The notes under the pieces: model-generated
The model's input: only the letters and a program-made list of their open reading frames with translations
What the model was told of the DNA's origin: nothing
Databases searched by the model: none
NCBI GenBank assembly: GCA_035302865.1
Contig: DATGSF010000004.1
Span: 1-13,792 of the forward strand
Reading direction: 5' to 3'
DNA from: DATGSF01 sp035302865
Lineage (GTDB): Bacteria > Bacteroidota > Bacteroidia > Chitinophagales > Chitinophagaceae
DNA: 13,792 bases
Translations under genes and position numbers: made by a program
Shown: in pieces, positions 1 through 6,150 of the stretch
Layout: each line of letters begins with the position of its first letter
Position numbering within the stretch: position 1 is the stretch's first letter

Positions 1-455
1 AATAAAGGTTGATTTCCTTCTTCATGAAACATATTGGAAACTATAACATTAGAATTATAGTTTTGCATCACGTCCATCATTACTTTTTTCCCATAAATCA
101 CCTCCCAATTTCCAGGTATCAATAAATCATATTGCATATCTTCAATTAAAGGAGGAAATATTGCACCCTCAGATAGCACGCTTTCTCCGCTTCCTTGAAT
201 TAAATCGCCGCCATCTACTAATAATGTACCCTCTGGATTTTCTTTTTTAATTTTATTTACTAAAGTTTTAATATTCGCTATACCACCTGCTTCGCGAAAT
301 TGTAATTCTCCATTTTCTACAAATAATTCATTATGCGTATTCAAATAAGCATGAATATCTGCAGTTTGAAGAATAGTTATTTTAGTTTTGTCCTTAGCTT
401 GAACTTGCAATCCTACCATTCCTGCAAATAAGGCTAATAAAGTCTTTTTAAACAT
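1..455 (-). CDS. SoxB/5'-nucleotidase-like metallophosphoesterase, N-terminal part
   Basis: The gene begins at the ATG at 455-453 and is cut by the left window edge, leaving about 151 residues. Residues 1-20 form a Sec-type signal peptide ending in QVQA, so the product is probably periplasmic. Metallophosphoesterase motifs follow in order: ADIH (D33, H35), VDGGD (residues 80-84) and PGNWE (N116, W117, E118). The spacing fits the 5'-nucleotidase/SoxB fold with its two-metal centre. Classical 5'-nucleotidases have GNHE with a catalytic His. SoxB thiosulfohydrolases have GHWE. This protein has GNWE followed by xxYG, and DLIQGS after the GGD, which also recalls SoxB. SoxB cleaves sulfate from SoxY-bound thiosulfonate. 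It is the last visible gene of an operon with DsrE- and DoxX-like genes, 31 bases after the former, which favours a sulfur role. A nucleotidase or other phosphoesterase remains possible because the C-terminal substrate domain is not visible. Confidence 0.72.
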   Translation of the reverse strand, partial: MFKKTLLALFAGMVGLQVQAKDKTKITILQTADIHAYLNTHNELFVENGELQFREAGGIANIKTLVNKIKKENPEGTLLVDGGDLIQGSGESVLSEGAIFPPLIEDMQYDLLIPGNWEVIYGKKVMMDVMQNYNSNVIVSNMFHEEGNQPL

Positions 456-486
456 ATTGTTTTTATATTTTATTTCTAGTTTTGTT

Positions 487-924
487 TTATAATTCTATTG
501 TTTTAAATCCTAATTCTTGCAAACCAAAAATATAGGAATAACCGTTAGCTGTTGTATAAACGGATGAAGGATAATCTTCTTTTTTAACTCCTAATCTTTT
601 CATTGCAAATTCACAAACTACAATAGGAATTCCTAATGAAGCTGCTTTTTCAATAAAAGGAATTAATTCTTTATCTTCTGCCAATTCCTTCACAACAGGC
701 CCTATTAATACTATATGAAAATCTATTTCTTTACTCATTTCCTTATATCTTTCACCCGCAGAAACTGAAGACATTAAATGCCTACTACTTTGTACCAACA
801 AAGCATATTTTCCATCTTTCTTCATGGCATCTTCTACTTTTTCCGGTGAAGTAAATTGTGCATTTAAAGGTTGCATATATAATAAGCCTAAAGCTATTAT
901 TCCGATTTTAATAATACTTTTCAT
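487..924 (-). CDS. Secreted DsrE/DsrF-family sulfur-relay-like protein
   Basis: This is a 145-residue protein with a signal peptide at about residues 1-22 (ends LNAQ), so it is probably exported to the periplasm. The mature part fits the small alpha/beta DsrE-like fold. A strand DFHIVLIGP (residues 68-76) is followed by a second strand GIPIVVCEFAMKRLGV (98-113) and a C-terminal NGYSYIFGLQELGF segment. The only cysteine, C104, lies just after the second strand, where DsrE-like proteins place their persulfide-carrying cysteine. Family members bind or relay sulfane sulfur. The protein has no DsrF/DsrH or TusBC partner here. It is 11 bases downstream of the DoxX-like gene and 31 bases upstream of the SoxB-like gene, so it is surely in the same transcript. 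A role as a periplasmic sulfur carrier is inferred from family and context. Confidence 0.75.
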   Translation of the reverse strand: MKSIIKIGIIALGLLYMQPLNAQFTSPEKVEDAMKKDGKYALLVQSSRHLMSSVSAGERYKEMSKEIDFHIVLIGPVVKELAEDKELIPFIEKAASLGIPIVVCEFAMKRLGVKKEDYPSSVYTTANGYSYIFGLQELGFKTIEL

Positions 925-935
925 TAATTTATTTT

Positions 936-1340
936 TTAAAGATTTATTTTATTATTATCTAAAGGGGGATTGAGCATAAAAAATAACAATCCACCCAAAA
1001 TGGCAATATTTTTCCAGAATGGTCCATGCATCAAACCTCCATTAGTTTGGATAATTATAGTGATAGGAATTAATAAGATGCATAATATCCAAGCTGCATA
1101 TCTTGTATAAAATCCAATTAAAAATGCAATGCCAGCTAATAACATTAATACACCAGAAGCAATTCCTAAAAACTCCAATCCAATAGGTTCTAAATAAGCA
1201 CCTAGAGGCGTAATGGCAGTTCTTTCAGCTATAGATTCAGGAGCTTTTATATGATTAATTCCTGCAGCTATAAATATACCACTAAGCAGTATTCGTAAAA
1301 TACGAATAGACAATAAAGACACTTCTTTTTTTTCTTGCAT
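936..1340 (-). CDS. DoxX-family integral membrane protein
   Basis: This 134-residue protein has four hydrophobic helices at about residues 10-27, 54-76, 80-98 and 109-124. DoxX-like signatures include GIFIAAGINHIKAP (residues 21-34), where the family has a conserved G-x-x-H/P turn after helix 1, and HGPFWKNIAILGGLL (105-119) at the start of helix 4. The DoxX/DoxD superfamily includes the membrane subunit of archaeal thiosulfate:quinone oxidoreductase and many small proteins of less certain function, some linked to thiol and sulfur redox. Its position between a DsrE-like and an unknown secreted protein in a SoxB-like operon supports a quinone-linked sulfur or thiol role, but this is inference. 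It starts 41 bases after the 118-residue gene ends and ends 11 bases before the DsrE-like gene begins. No Shine-Dalgarno is visible at the ATG. Confidence 0.75.
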   Translation of the reverse strand: MQEKKEVSLLSIRILRILLSGIFIAAGINHIKAPESIAERTAITPLGAYLEPIGLEFLGIASGVLMLLAGIAFLIGFYTRYAAWILCILLIPITIIIQTNGGLMHGPFWKNIAILGGLLFFMLNPPLDNNKINL

Positions 1341-1381
1341 AATCTGATTTTAATTATAAAAACTTATATTAATTCTTATAA

Positions 1382-1738
1382 TTAAAAATCCAATAAAAGA
1401 CGCTGATAAAGTAGATAAATGGGGATTTCTCCTCTAATATTAATAGGAGATTTTATTAAAGAAAAAGAAAGATGTTGAACTTGAGATAAAAATAAAAAGG
1501 AATTAATATCGTGTTTTACACTTCCTTTAAATTTAACAATTTGATGCGCATGCTGTTCTTTTTCTAATTGAGTGAAATTACTACAAGCTATTTTAGCTTT
1601 GGTATTTTGAAAATTAGTAGTCCAAGAGTTATTAAATATTTGACCTTTAACTTCTTGCTTAACAGTACAAGGTATCAACAATAAGCATATTACTATTGTT
1701 ATTAAAAATACGGTATATGTCTTAGACTTACTAAACAT
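1382..1738 (-). CDS. Unrecognised small exported or membrane-anchored protein
   Basis: This is the first gene of the minus-strand sulfur-type operon, with 118 residues. I cannot assign a family with certainty. A short basic N-terminus (MFSKSKTYT) is followed by one hydrophobic segment at about residues 9-23 ending in IPC. It may be a signal anchor, a Sec signal, or possibly a lipoprotein-like signal with C24, although the residues before C24 are not a good lipobox. A second cysteine is C52. The middle is polar with several histidines (H63, H65, H76, H89). The C-terminus ends in an IPIYLLYQRLLLDF-type tail. I recall small Bacteroidota proteins with a similar Cys-containing N-terminus and an IPLYLLY-like C-terminus near transport genes, but cannot verify this. 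ATG 1738 is the only in-frame ATG. The predicted promoter box lies only 8 bases upstream of it, so the mRNA may be nearly leaderless. Confidence 0.6.
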   Translation of the reverse strand: MFSKSKTYTVFLITIVICLLLIPCTVKQEVKGQIFNNSWTTNFQNTKAKIACSNFTQLEKEQHAHQIVKFKGSVKHDINSFLFLSQVQHLSFSLIKSPINIRGEIPIYLLYQRLLLDF

Positions 1739-1746
1739 GATTATTG

Positions 1747-1775
1747 CAAGTATACTACTTTTCTACTTGTTTCAA
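1747..1775 (-). promoter_or_regulatory. Candidate Bacteroidota promoter of the minus-strand sulfur operon
   Basis: Read on the minus strand, TTG (1775-1773) and TATACTTG (1754-1747) are separated by 18 bases. This matches the Bacteroidota pattern TTG-N17-23-TAnnTTTG with one mismatch in the -7 box. It is the only candidate in the window where both elements are visible. The predicted transcription start, a few bases after 1747, leaves a leader of about 3-6 bases before the ATG at 1738. Confidence 0.45.
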
Positions 1776-1791
1776 TGTGTCTAAAGTCACA
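1776..1791 (-). promoter_or_regulatory. Crp/Fnr-family-like operator candidate
   Basis: On the plus strand the site reads TGTGT-CTAAAG-TCACA, matching TGTGA-N6-TCACA, the classical Crp consensus, at nine of ten arm positions. It directly abuts the -33 TTG of the minus-strand promoter. With a start of transcription near 1742 its centre (1783.5) would be about 41 bases upstream, the usual class II activator position. The regulator is unknown, and chance occurrence in AT-rich DNA cannot be excluded. Confidence 0.35.
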
Positions 1792-1795
1792 CAAT

Positions 1796-1805
1796 GGCTT
1801 AAGCC
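1796..1805. promoter_or_regulatory. Perfect 10-base palindrome in the divergent intergenic region
   Basis: GGCTTAAGCC is a perfect palindrome and locally GC-rich in a very AT-rich spacer. It sits between the Crp-like site and a weak msrA promoter box. It might be a second operator for either divergent transcript. No partner site or matching regulator family was recognised. Confidence 0.2.
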
Positions 1806-1820
1806 TGGGGGAAATTTTTA

Positions 1821-1828
1821 TACTTTAG
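1821..1828 (+). promoter_or_regulatory. Weak -7 promoter candidate for msrA
   Basis: TACTTTAG matches TAnnTTTG at all but one position and lies about 100 bases upstream of the msrA start. No TTG is seen at the usual upstream distance. A second equally imperfect box, TACCTTTA, lies at 1890-1897. Neither can be preferred from sequence alone. Confidence 0.2.
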
Positions 1829-1926
1829 TGATAAATTAACAAGAAAAGAGAAAATAGAATGGGATTAAAAAGATTTCTAAACAATTATGTACCTTTAAAA
1901 AAAGAAAACAATTAAAATAGATTATA

Positions 1927-2457
1927 ATGAAAGAAAATAGAGAGTATGCAACTTTTGGTGGTGGATGTTTTTGGTGTATTGAAGCGCAGCTTAATTTAAT
2001 AGATGGAATAACAAAAATAACTTCTGGATATAGTGGAGGGCATACAGAAAATCCTAGTTATAGAGAAGTGTGTTCAGGAAATACAGGACATGCGGAGGTA
2101 GTACAAGTGGAATATAATCCTGATAAAATTAAATATACAGATTTATTAGCTTTATTTTTTCTCGCTCATGATCCTACACAGTTGAATAGGCAAGGAAATG
2201 ATATTGGAACACAGTATCGTTCTATAATTCTTTATCATAATGAGGAGCAAAAAGAAGCTATTCAGCGTGTTATAGAAACTTTTAAAGCCACGGTTGATGC
2301 TCCAATAGTTACTGAAGTTAAGGCATTGGAAAAATTTTATCCTGCAGAAGAGGAACATTATAATTATTATTCTAGAAATCCTGAACAGGGTTATTGTAAA
2401 TTAGTAATTGCACCGAAATTAGCAGAGTTTAAAAATAAAATTGAAAATTTATTATAA
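1927..2457 (+). CDS. msrA: Peptide-methionine (S)-S-oxide reductase MsrA
   Basis: MsrA reduces methionine-S-sulfoxide in proteins and free methionine, repairing oxidative damage. The 176 residues match the usual single-domain length, with no signal peptide, so it is probably cytoplasmic. The catalytic motif GGGCFWC (residues 11-17) supplies nucleophile C14. E19 follows, and GYSGG (34-38), CSGNTGHAEVV (49-59), HDPTQLNRQGNDIGTQYRS (81-99) and GYCKLVIAPKL (155-165) are all family motifs. C157 in the last motif is a candidate recycling cysteine. No MsrB domain is fused and no msrB is adjacent. The gene is divergent from the sulfur-type operon and is followed after 51 bases by a secreted lectin-like gene, with a hairpin between. 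The ATG at 1927 gives the standard N-terminus, and no Shine-Dalgarno is obvious. Confidence 0.96.
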   Translation: MKENREYATFGGGCFWCIEAQLNLIDGITKITSGYSGGHTENPSYREVCSGNTGHAEVVQVEYNPDKIKYTDLLALFFLAHDPTQLNRQGNDIGTQYRSIILYHNEEQKEAIQRVIETFKATVDAPIVTEVKALEKFYPAEEEHYNYYSRNPEQGYCKLVIAPKLAEFKNKIENLL

Positions 2458-2477
2458 AATTAAATGTTTAATTATTA

Positions 2478-2505
2478 AGTTTATTTTCAAAAAGGAAAAT
2501 AAACT
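2478..2505. other. AT-rich 11-bp hairpin touching the start of the lectin gene
   Basis: AGTTTATTTTC (2478-2488) and GAAAATAAACT (2495-2505) are perfectly complementary around the six-base loop AAAAAG. The right arm ends three bases before the ATG at 2509. It could be the msrA terminator, but no T-run follows. It could also be a structure occupying the translation initiation region of the next gene. Confidence 0.5.
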
Positions 2506-2508
2506 ACT

Positions 2509-4971
2509 ATGAGAAGCAAAGTATTTATAATATGTGGGTTATTTAGTATATTATTTACTATAAAAAAAGTAAATGCACAAACTTTTGATTTTTCATTAAC
2601 TGGAAACCCTGTCGATATTACCGATTGGATACTTGGAAATCAATCCAGTATAGATGGAGAAGAAATTATTTTAACAAATCCCATAGGAGATCAAAATGGC
2701 TATATCTACTATGAAACTCCTCAAGATTTAGCAAGCTGCTCTGAGTTTACCGTAGAATTTGAATTTAGAATTACAAATTCTAGTTCGCCAACAGCAGATG
2801 GTATAGCATTTTTCTATATTACCCAACCACCTTCTGGTTTTATTCAAGGAGAGGGAATTGGACTCCCTTCTAATCCTGAAGGGCTTATCCTGGTTTTGGA
2901 CACCTATGATAATGATAATAACAATAATAATCCTTTAGTTTCCTTGAGAAATATGCCAGGAAATGTAAATTATATTGAAGGTAATGCTGCCAATAATATT
3001 GTTGCTGATTTAACAAATCAATCTTTTATAAGTGATGGAAATTGGCATACTTGTGTTTTACATTATAATTTCGGAGAAGTTTCCGTGAGCTTTGATGGTC
3101 AAGCTCCTGTATTAGTAGGAAATACAACTTTAAATATTGTAGGATATTTTGGATTTTCTTCAAGTACTGGAGGTTCTTGGGCTAAGCATGCTATTAAAAA
3201 TGTACATATTTATGGTGCAGGTACTCCCACAAAACCTGATGATGTTACTTTTGAATATTGTCAAAATGAAATTGTAAATGACCCTCTAGATATTCCTGGT
3301 GATAATTTAGAATGGTTCCTCAGCCCTACCGGTGGAAGTCCTTTACCTGGAGCACCTATTCCTAACACGCAAAATTCTGGAATATTTACTTATTATGTAG
3401 CAGAAACAGTTCCTCATTGTAATTTAGAAAGTGAAAGAGCTGAAATTAAAGTTATAGTTCATCCGAAAGCTATGAATCCAGTAGTGAATATTCCTAGCTA
3501 TTGTAGCGGACAAACTTCTACACAATCTCCCATGGTTGTTAACAGCAGTAGTTTTCAATGGTATGCAAATGCTGATAAAACCGGTCCTTTTAATGCGCCA
3601 TTTAATGTAAATACGAGTGTAGCAGGCAATAATGTATATTATGTTGAAAATATTTCTGCTCATGGTTGTCCAAGTGATTTAGTCGAAGTAATAGTACCTA
3701 TCCATCAGTCACCTGATTTGGATTTTGATTGGTTACATAAGTATAATTGTGATTTAAAAGATTCTATTTATTTAGTAAATCTTTCCAATCATACCGATTC
3801 TTTTTTCTGGTATTTAAATGATACACTGTTTAGCCAAGAGGCGCAACCTAAATTACAAATTGAATATCCCGAAACGCATGAAATAAAACTAATTGGAAAA
3901 AATGAATATTGTGAAAATTCCTTAATTAAAGAAATAACTACAGGACATCATTTTGAAGTAGATTTTGAAGCTGAACCTTATTATTTTTGCCATGAAGAAG
4001 TAATTTCATTTACAAATACAAGTACCACGGATACCATTGGCAATTTAGAAAAAACAGCTACTTGGTATGTGGATGGTGAAATATATTCTACAGATTGGGA
4101 TTTTGAAGTTTTATTACCTTATGCTAGAACTTATGAAATTACATTAGTAGTAAAAAATGAATTAGGTTGTGAAAAATCAATTACCAAAGAAATAGAAATA
4201 GATCCAATTCTTAATCCTTTATTTGCTCTAAAAGATACAAGCATCTGTCTTGGAGAAAATATAATTTTAGAACGTATTGAGCCAGATGCTAGAGGTTTAG
4301 ATTCTATAGTAGTACGCTGGGGAGATAATACACAATGGACAATTCTTCCTTCAAATTATTCTGATTTACAGCATGCTTACACACAAAACGGGTCTTTTAC
4401 TATTGAAATTGAAAGTTATTTTAGGGCTTGCCCAACAGTTAGCGAAGTATATAATGTTTATGTAGAAGAAATGCCTATAGTTCGTTTTTTAAGTGCTGCA
4501 GAACTATGTTTGCATGGAGAGGAAATCCACTTAGAAAATCAAGAAGAATACAGAGCTGATTTTAATTATAAATGGTCCACTGGTGATACTACTGCTTATA
4601 CTAAAGCTAAAAAACCTGGTCGATTTACCTTAGAAATTTCAAATAAATATTGCACAGCGAGTGAATTTATAGATATTAAAAAAGATTGTTTTATTAATAT
4701 CCCAAATGCTTTTTCTCCAAATGGAGATGGCGAAAATGATTACTTTATTCCTAGAGAAGTTCTTTCAAAAGGAGTTACAAGTTTTGAAATGGAAGTTTAT
4801 AATCGTTGGGGACAAAAAGTTTTTGCAACACAACAAATTAATGGCAGAGGTTGGGATGGTAAATATAATGATGTAGAACAGCCAATGGGTGTTTATGTAT
4901 ATAAAATTCAAGTTACCTACAAGAATGGACGAACAGAAGAATATACAGGAAATGTTACTTTAGTTCGCTAA
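2509..4971 (+). CDS. Secreted L-type lectin/PKD-like protein with T9SS type B C-terminal domain
   Basis: This 820-residue cell-surface or secreted protein has a signal peptide at residues 1-24 (ends NAQ). Residues 25-236 resemble a bacterial L-type (legume-like) lectin domain: ADGIAFFY (97-104), GEGIGL (114-119), LVLDTYDND (128-136) with clustered Asp/Asn typical of Ca2+/carbohydrate sites, WHTCVLHY (179-186) and a terminal strand SWAKHAIKNVHIYG. Two Ig-like modules with the WY...YYVxxxxxxxC pattern follow (about 245-405), then PKD-like beta modules (about 405-725). The final 94 residues begin near INIPNAFSPNGDGEND and contain VYNRWGQKVF, GWDGKYN and GVYVYKI, the hallmark of the gliding-motility type C-terminal domain that serves as a type B T9SS export signal. 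A carbohydrate-binding adhesin is likely, with ligand unknown. A hairpin terminator follows the stop. Confidence 0.88.
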   Translation: MRSKVFIICGLFSILFTIKKVNAQTFDFSLTGNPVDITDWILGNQSSIDGEEIILTNPIGDQNGYIYYETPQDLASCSEFTVEFEFRITNSSSPTADGIAFFYITQPPSGFIQGEGIGLPSNPEGLILVLDTYDNDNNNNNPLVSLRNMPGNVNYIEGNAANNIVADLTNQSFISDGNWHTCVLHYNFGEVSVSFDGQAPVLVGNTTLNIVGYFGFSSSTGGSWAKHAIKNVHIYGAGTPTKPDDVTFEYCQNEIVNDPLDIPGDNLEWFLSPTGGSPLPGAPIPNTQNSGIFTYYVAETVPHCNLESERAEIKVIVHPKAMNPVVNIPSYCSGQTSTQSPMVVNSSSFQWYANADKTGPFNAPFNVNTSVAGNNVYYVENISAHGCPSDLVEVIVPIHQSPDLDFDWLHKYNCDLKDSIYLVNLSNHTDSFFWYLNDTLFSQEAQPKLQIEYPETHEIKLIGKNEYCENSLIKEITTGHHFEVDFEAEPYYFCHEEVISFTNTSTTDTIGNLEKTATWYVDGEIYSTDWDFEVLLPYARTYEITLVVKNELGCEKSITKEIEIDPILNPLFALKDTSICLGENIILERIEPDARGLDSIVVRWGDNTQWTILPSNYSDLQHAYTQNGSFTIEIESYFRACPTVSEVYNVYVEEMPIVRFLSAAELCLHGEEIHLENQEEYRADFNYKWSTGDTTAYTKAKKPGRFTLEISNKYCTASEFIDIKKDCFINIPNAFSPNGDGENDYFIPREVLSKGVTSFEMEVYNRWGQKVFATQQINGRGWDGKYNDVEQPMGVYVYKIQVTYKNGRTEEYTGNVTLVR

Positions 4972-4977
4972 TTATTT

Positions 4978-5020
4978 AAGGAGTAGGAAAAATAAATGTA
5001 CTTTTGTGCCTACTCCTTTT
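4978..5020 (+). terminator. Rho-independent terminator of the lectin gene
   Basis: AAGGAGTAGG (4978-4987) pairs perfectly with CCTACTCCTT (5009-5018), giving a 10-bp stem followed by further T residues. It lies six bases after the lectin stop. The loop is unusually long (21 bases) and contains a perfect TAnnTTTG promoter box for the next gene. Confidence 0.7.
4999..5006 (+). promoter_or_regulatory. -7 promoter box upstream of the glycosyltransferase gene
   Basis: TACTTTTG is a perfect match to TAnnTTTG and ends 22 bases before the ATG at 5029. It lies inside the loop of the preceding terminator hairpin. No TTG is found 17-23 bases upstream, so the -33 element is missing or degenerate. Confidence 0.5.
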
Positions 5021-5028
5021 AATATTAT

Positions 5029-6150
5029 ATGAGAATTGCATGGGATGCTAAAAGAGCCTTTTTTAATACAACTGGCTTAGGAAATTATAGTAGAGATTTA
5101 ATTAGGATGATGGGCAAATACTATCCTAAGCAAGAGTATTTTCTATGCACTCCTTCTATAAAAAATATTAAAAATAATAGCTTTTATCAAAATACAGTTA
5201 AAGATAAAATGCATCTAATGCATCCCTCTTTTCTACAAAATGGTGCATATTGGAGAAGCAAAGGCATCAAAAAGGATTTAGAAAAAAACAATATCGCAAT
5301 CTATCATGGATTGAGTAATGAAATGCCATTTATTCATAGTGCAAATACTAAATTTGTAGTTAGTATTCATGATTTAATTTTCAAGCACTTTCCCGATCAC
5401 TACCCTAGTTTAGATAGAAAAATATATGAAAAAAAAGTAGCATTCGTTTGTAAAAATGCAGATCTCATCTTAGCAATGAGTGAACATACAAAGAAAGATA
5501 TTTTAAACTTTTATTCTATTCCCGAAGAAAAAATACAAGTACAGTATCAAGGAGTACATCCTATTTTTAAAACTAATACTTCCAAATACGATAAAGAAGA
5601 ATTTAGAAAAAAATATGGTCTTCCTAAAAATTTCACATTAATGTTAAGTGCTTTTCAGGAAAGAAAAAACCACAAACTGGTACTTCAAGCATTAAAAAGC
5701 TTAAAAGATAAAAATGTATTTTTAGTATTAGCAGGAAAAAAAGGTAAAATGTACGATAAGGTGATGGAATGGGTAAAAGAATGGAATTTAGAAAAACACG
5801 TTGCTATACTTACTGATTTAAACGTACAAGGTATAAATATACTATATGAATTAGCAAATCTTTGCATACAAGCATCGCATTATGAAGGATTTGGAATTCC
5901 TGTTTTAGAAGCATTAACCAAAAAGAAAGCATGTTTATTAGCCGACAATTCCAGCTTTCCAGAAATCGCTAAAGATGCAGCATGGTATTTTGCACCAAAT
6001 AATTTAGAAGAATTAAGAGAGAAATGGTTAATATTATGGAATTCACAAGATGATAGAAATAATTTAATACAAGAAATTAATATTACTGCATTTGAGGAAG
6101 TTCATTTAAGTAAAAAACTGCAATCGTATTATAAAAACTTATTTAACTAA
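5029..6150 (+). CDS. GT4-type family 1 glycosyltransferase
   Basis: This 373-residue GT-B-fold glycosyltransferase lacks a signal peptide or membrane helix and probably works at the cytoplasmic face on a nucleotide-sugar donor. The N-terminal acceptor domain opens with MRIAWDAKR and has the TGLGNYSRDLI loop (residues 15-25) and VSIHDLIF (111-118). The C-terminal donor domain has SAFQERKNH (207-215), LVLAGKKG (232-239) and the E-x7-E donor motif in YEGFGIPVLEAL (E286 and E294), then SSFPEIAKDAA (308-318). The motif order matches GT4 enzymes that build lipopolysaccharide, O-antigen or exopolysaccharide. Sugar and acceptor cannot be read from the sequence. The gene overlaps the next one by one base (TAATG). 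There is no surrounding polysaccharide cluster, and a promoter box lies 22 bases upstream. Confidence 0.9.
   Translation: MRIAWDAKRAFFNTTGLGNYSRDLIRMMGKYYPKQEYFLCTPSIKNIKNNSFYQNTVKDKMHLMHPSFLQNGAYWRSKGIKKDLEKNNIAIYHGLSNEMPFIHSANTKFVVSIHDLIFKHFPDHYPSLDRKIYEKKVAFVCKNADLILAMSEHTKKDILNFYSIPEEKIQVQYQGVHPIFKTNTSKYDKEEFRKKYGLPKNFTLMLSAFQERKNHKLVLQALKSLKDKNVFLVLAGKKGKMYDKVMEWVKEWNLEKHVAILTDLNVQGINILYELANLCIQASHYEGFGIPVLEALTKKKACLLADNSSFPEIAKDAAWYFAPNNLEELREKWLILWNSQDDRNNLIQEINITAFEEVHLSKKLQSYYKNLFN

Noticed and set aside
3424..3663. Open frame on the strand opposite to the lectin gene.
   Set aside because: It lies wholly within a well-supported coding region on the other strand, its product shows no known motif, and it has no promoter. 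The same applies to frames opposite msrA, the glycosyltransferase, the DUF1835-like gene, the sugar kinase and guaA.
4978..4988. AAGGAGTAGG considered as a Shine-Dalgarno sequence for the glycosyltransferase gene.
   Set aside because: It is about 40 bases upstream of the ATG and forms the left arm of the terminator stem. Genes in this window generally lack Shine-Dalgarno motifs.
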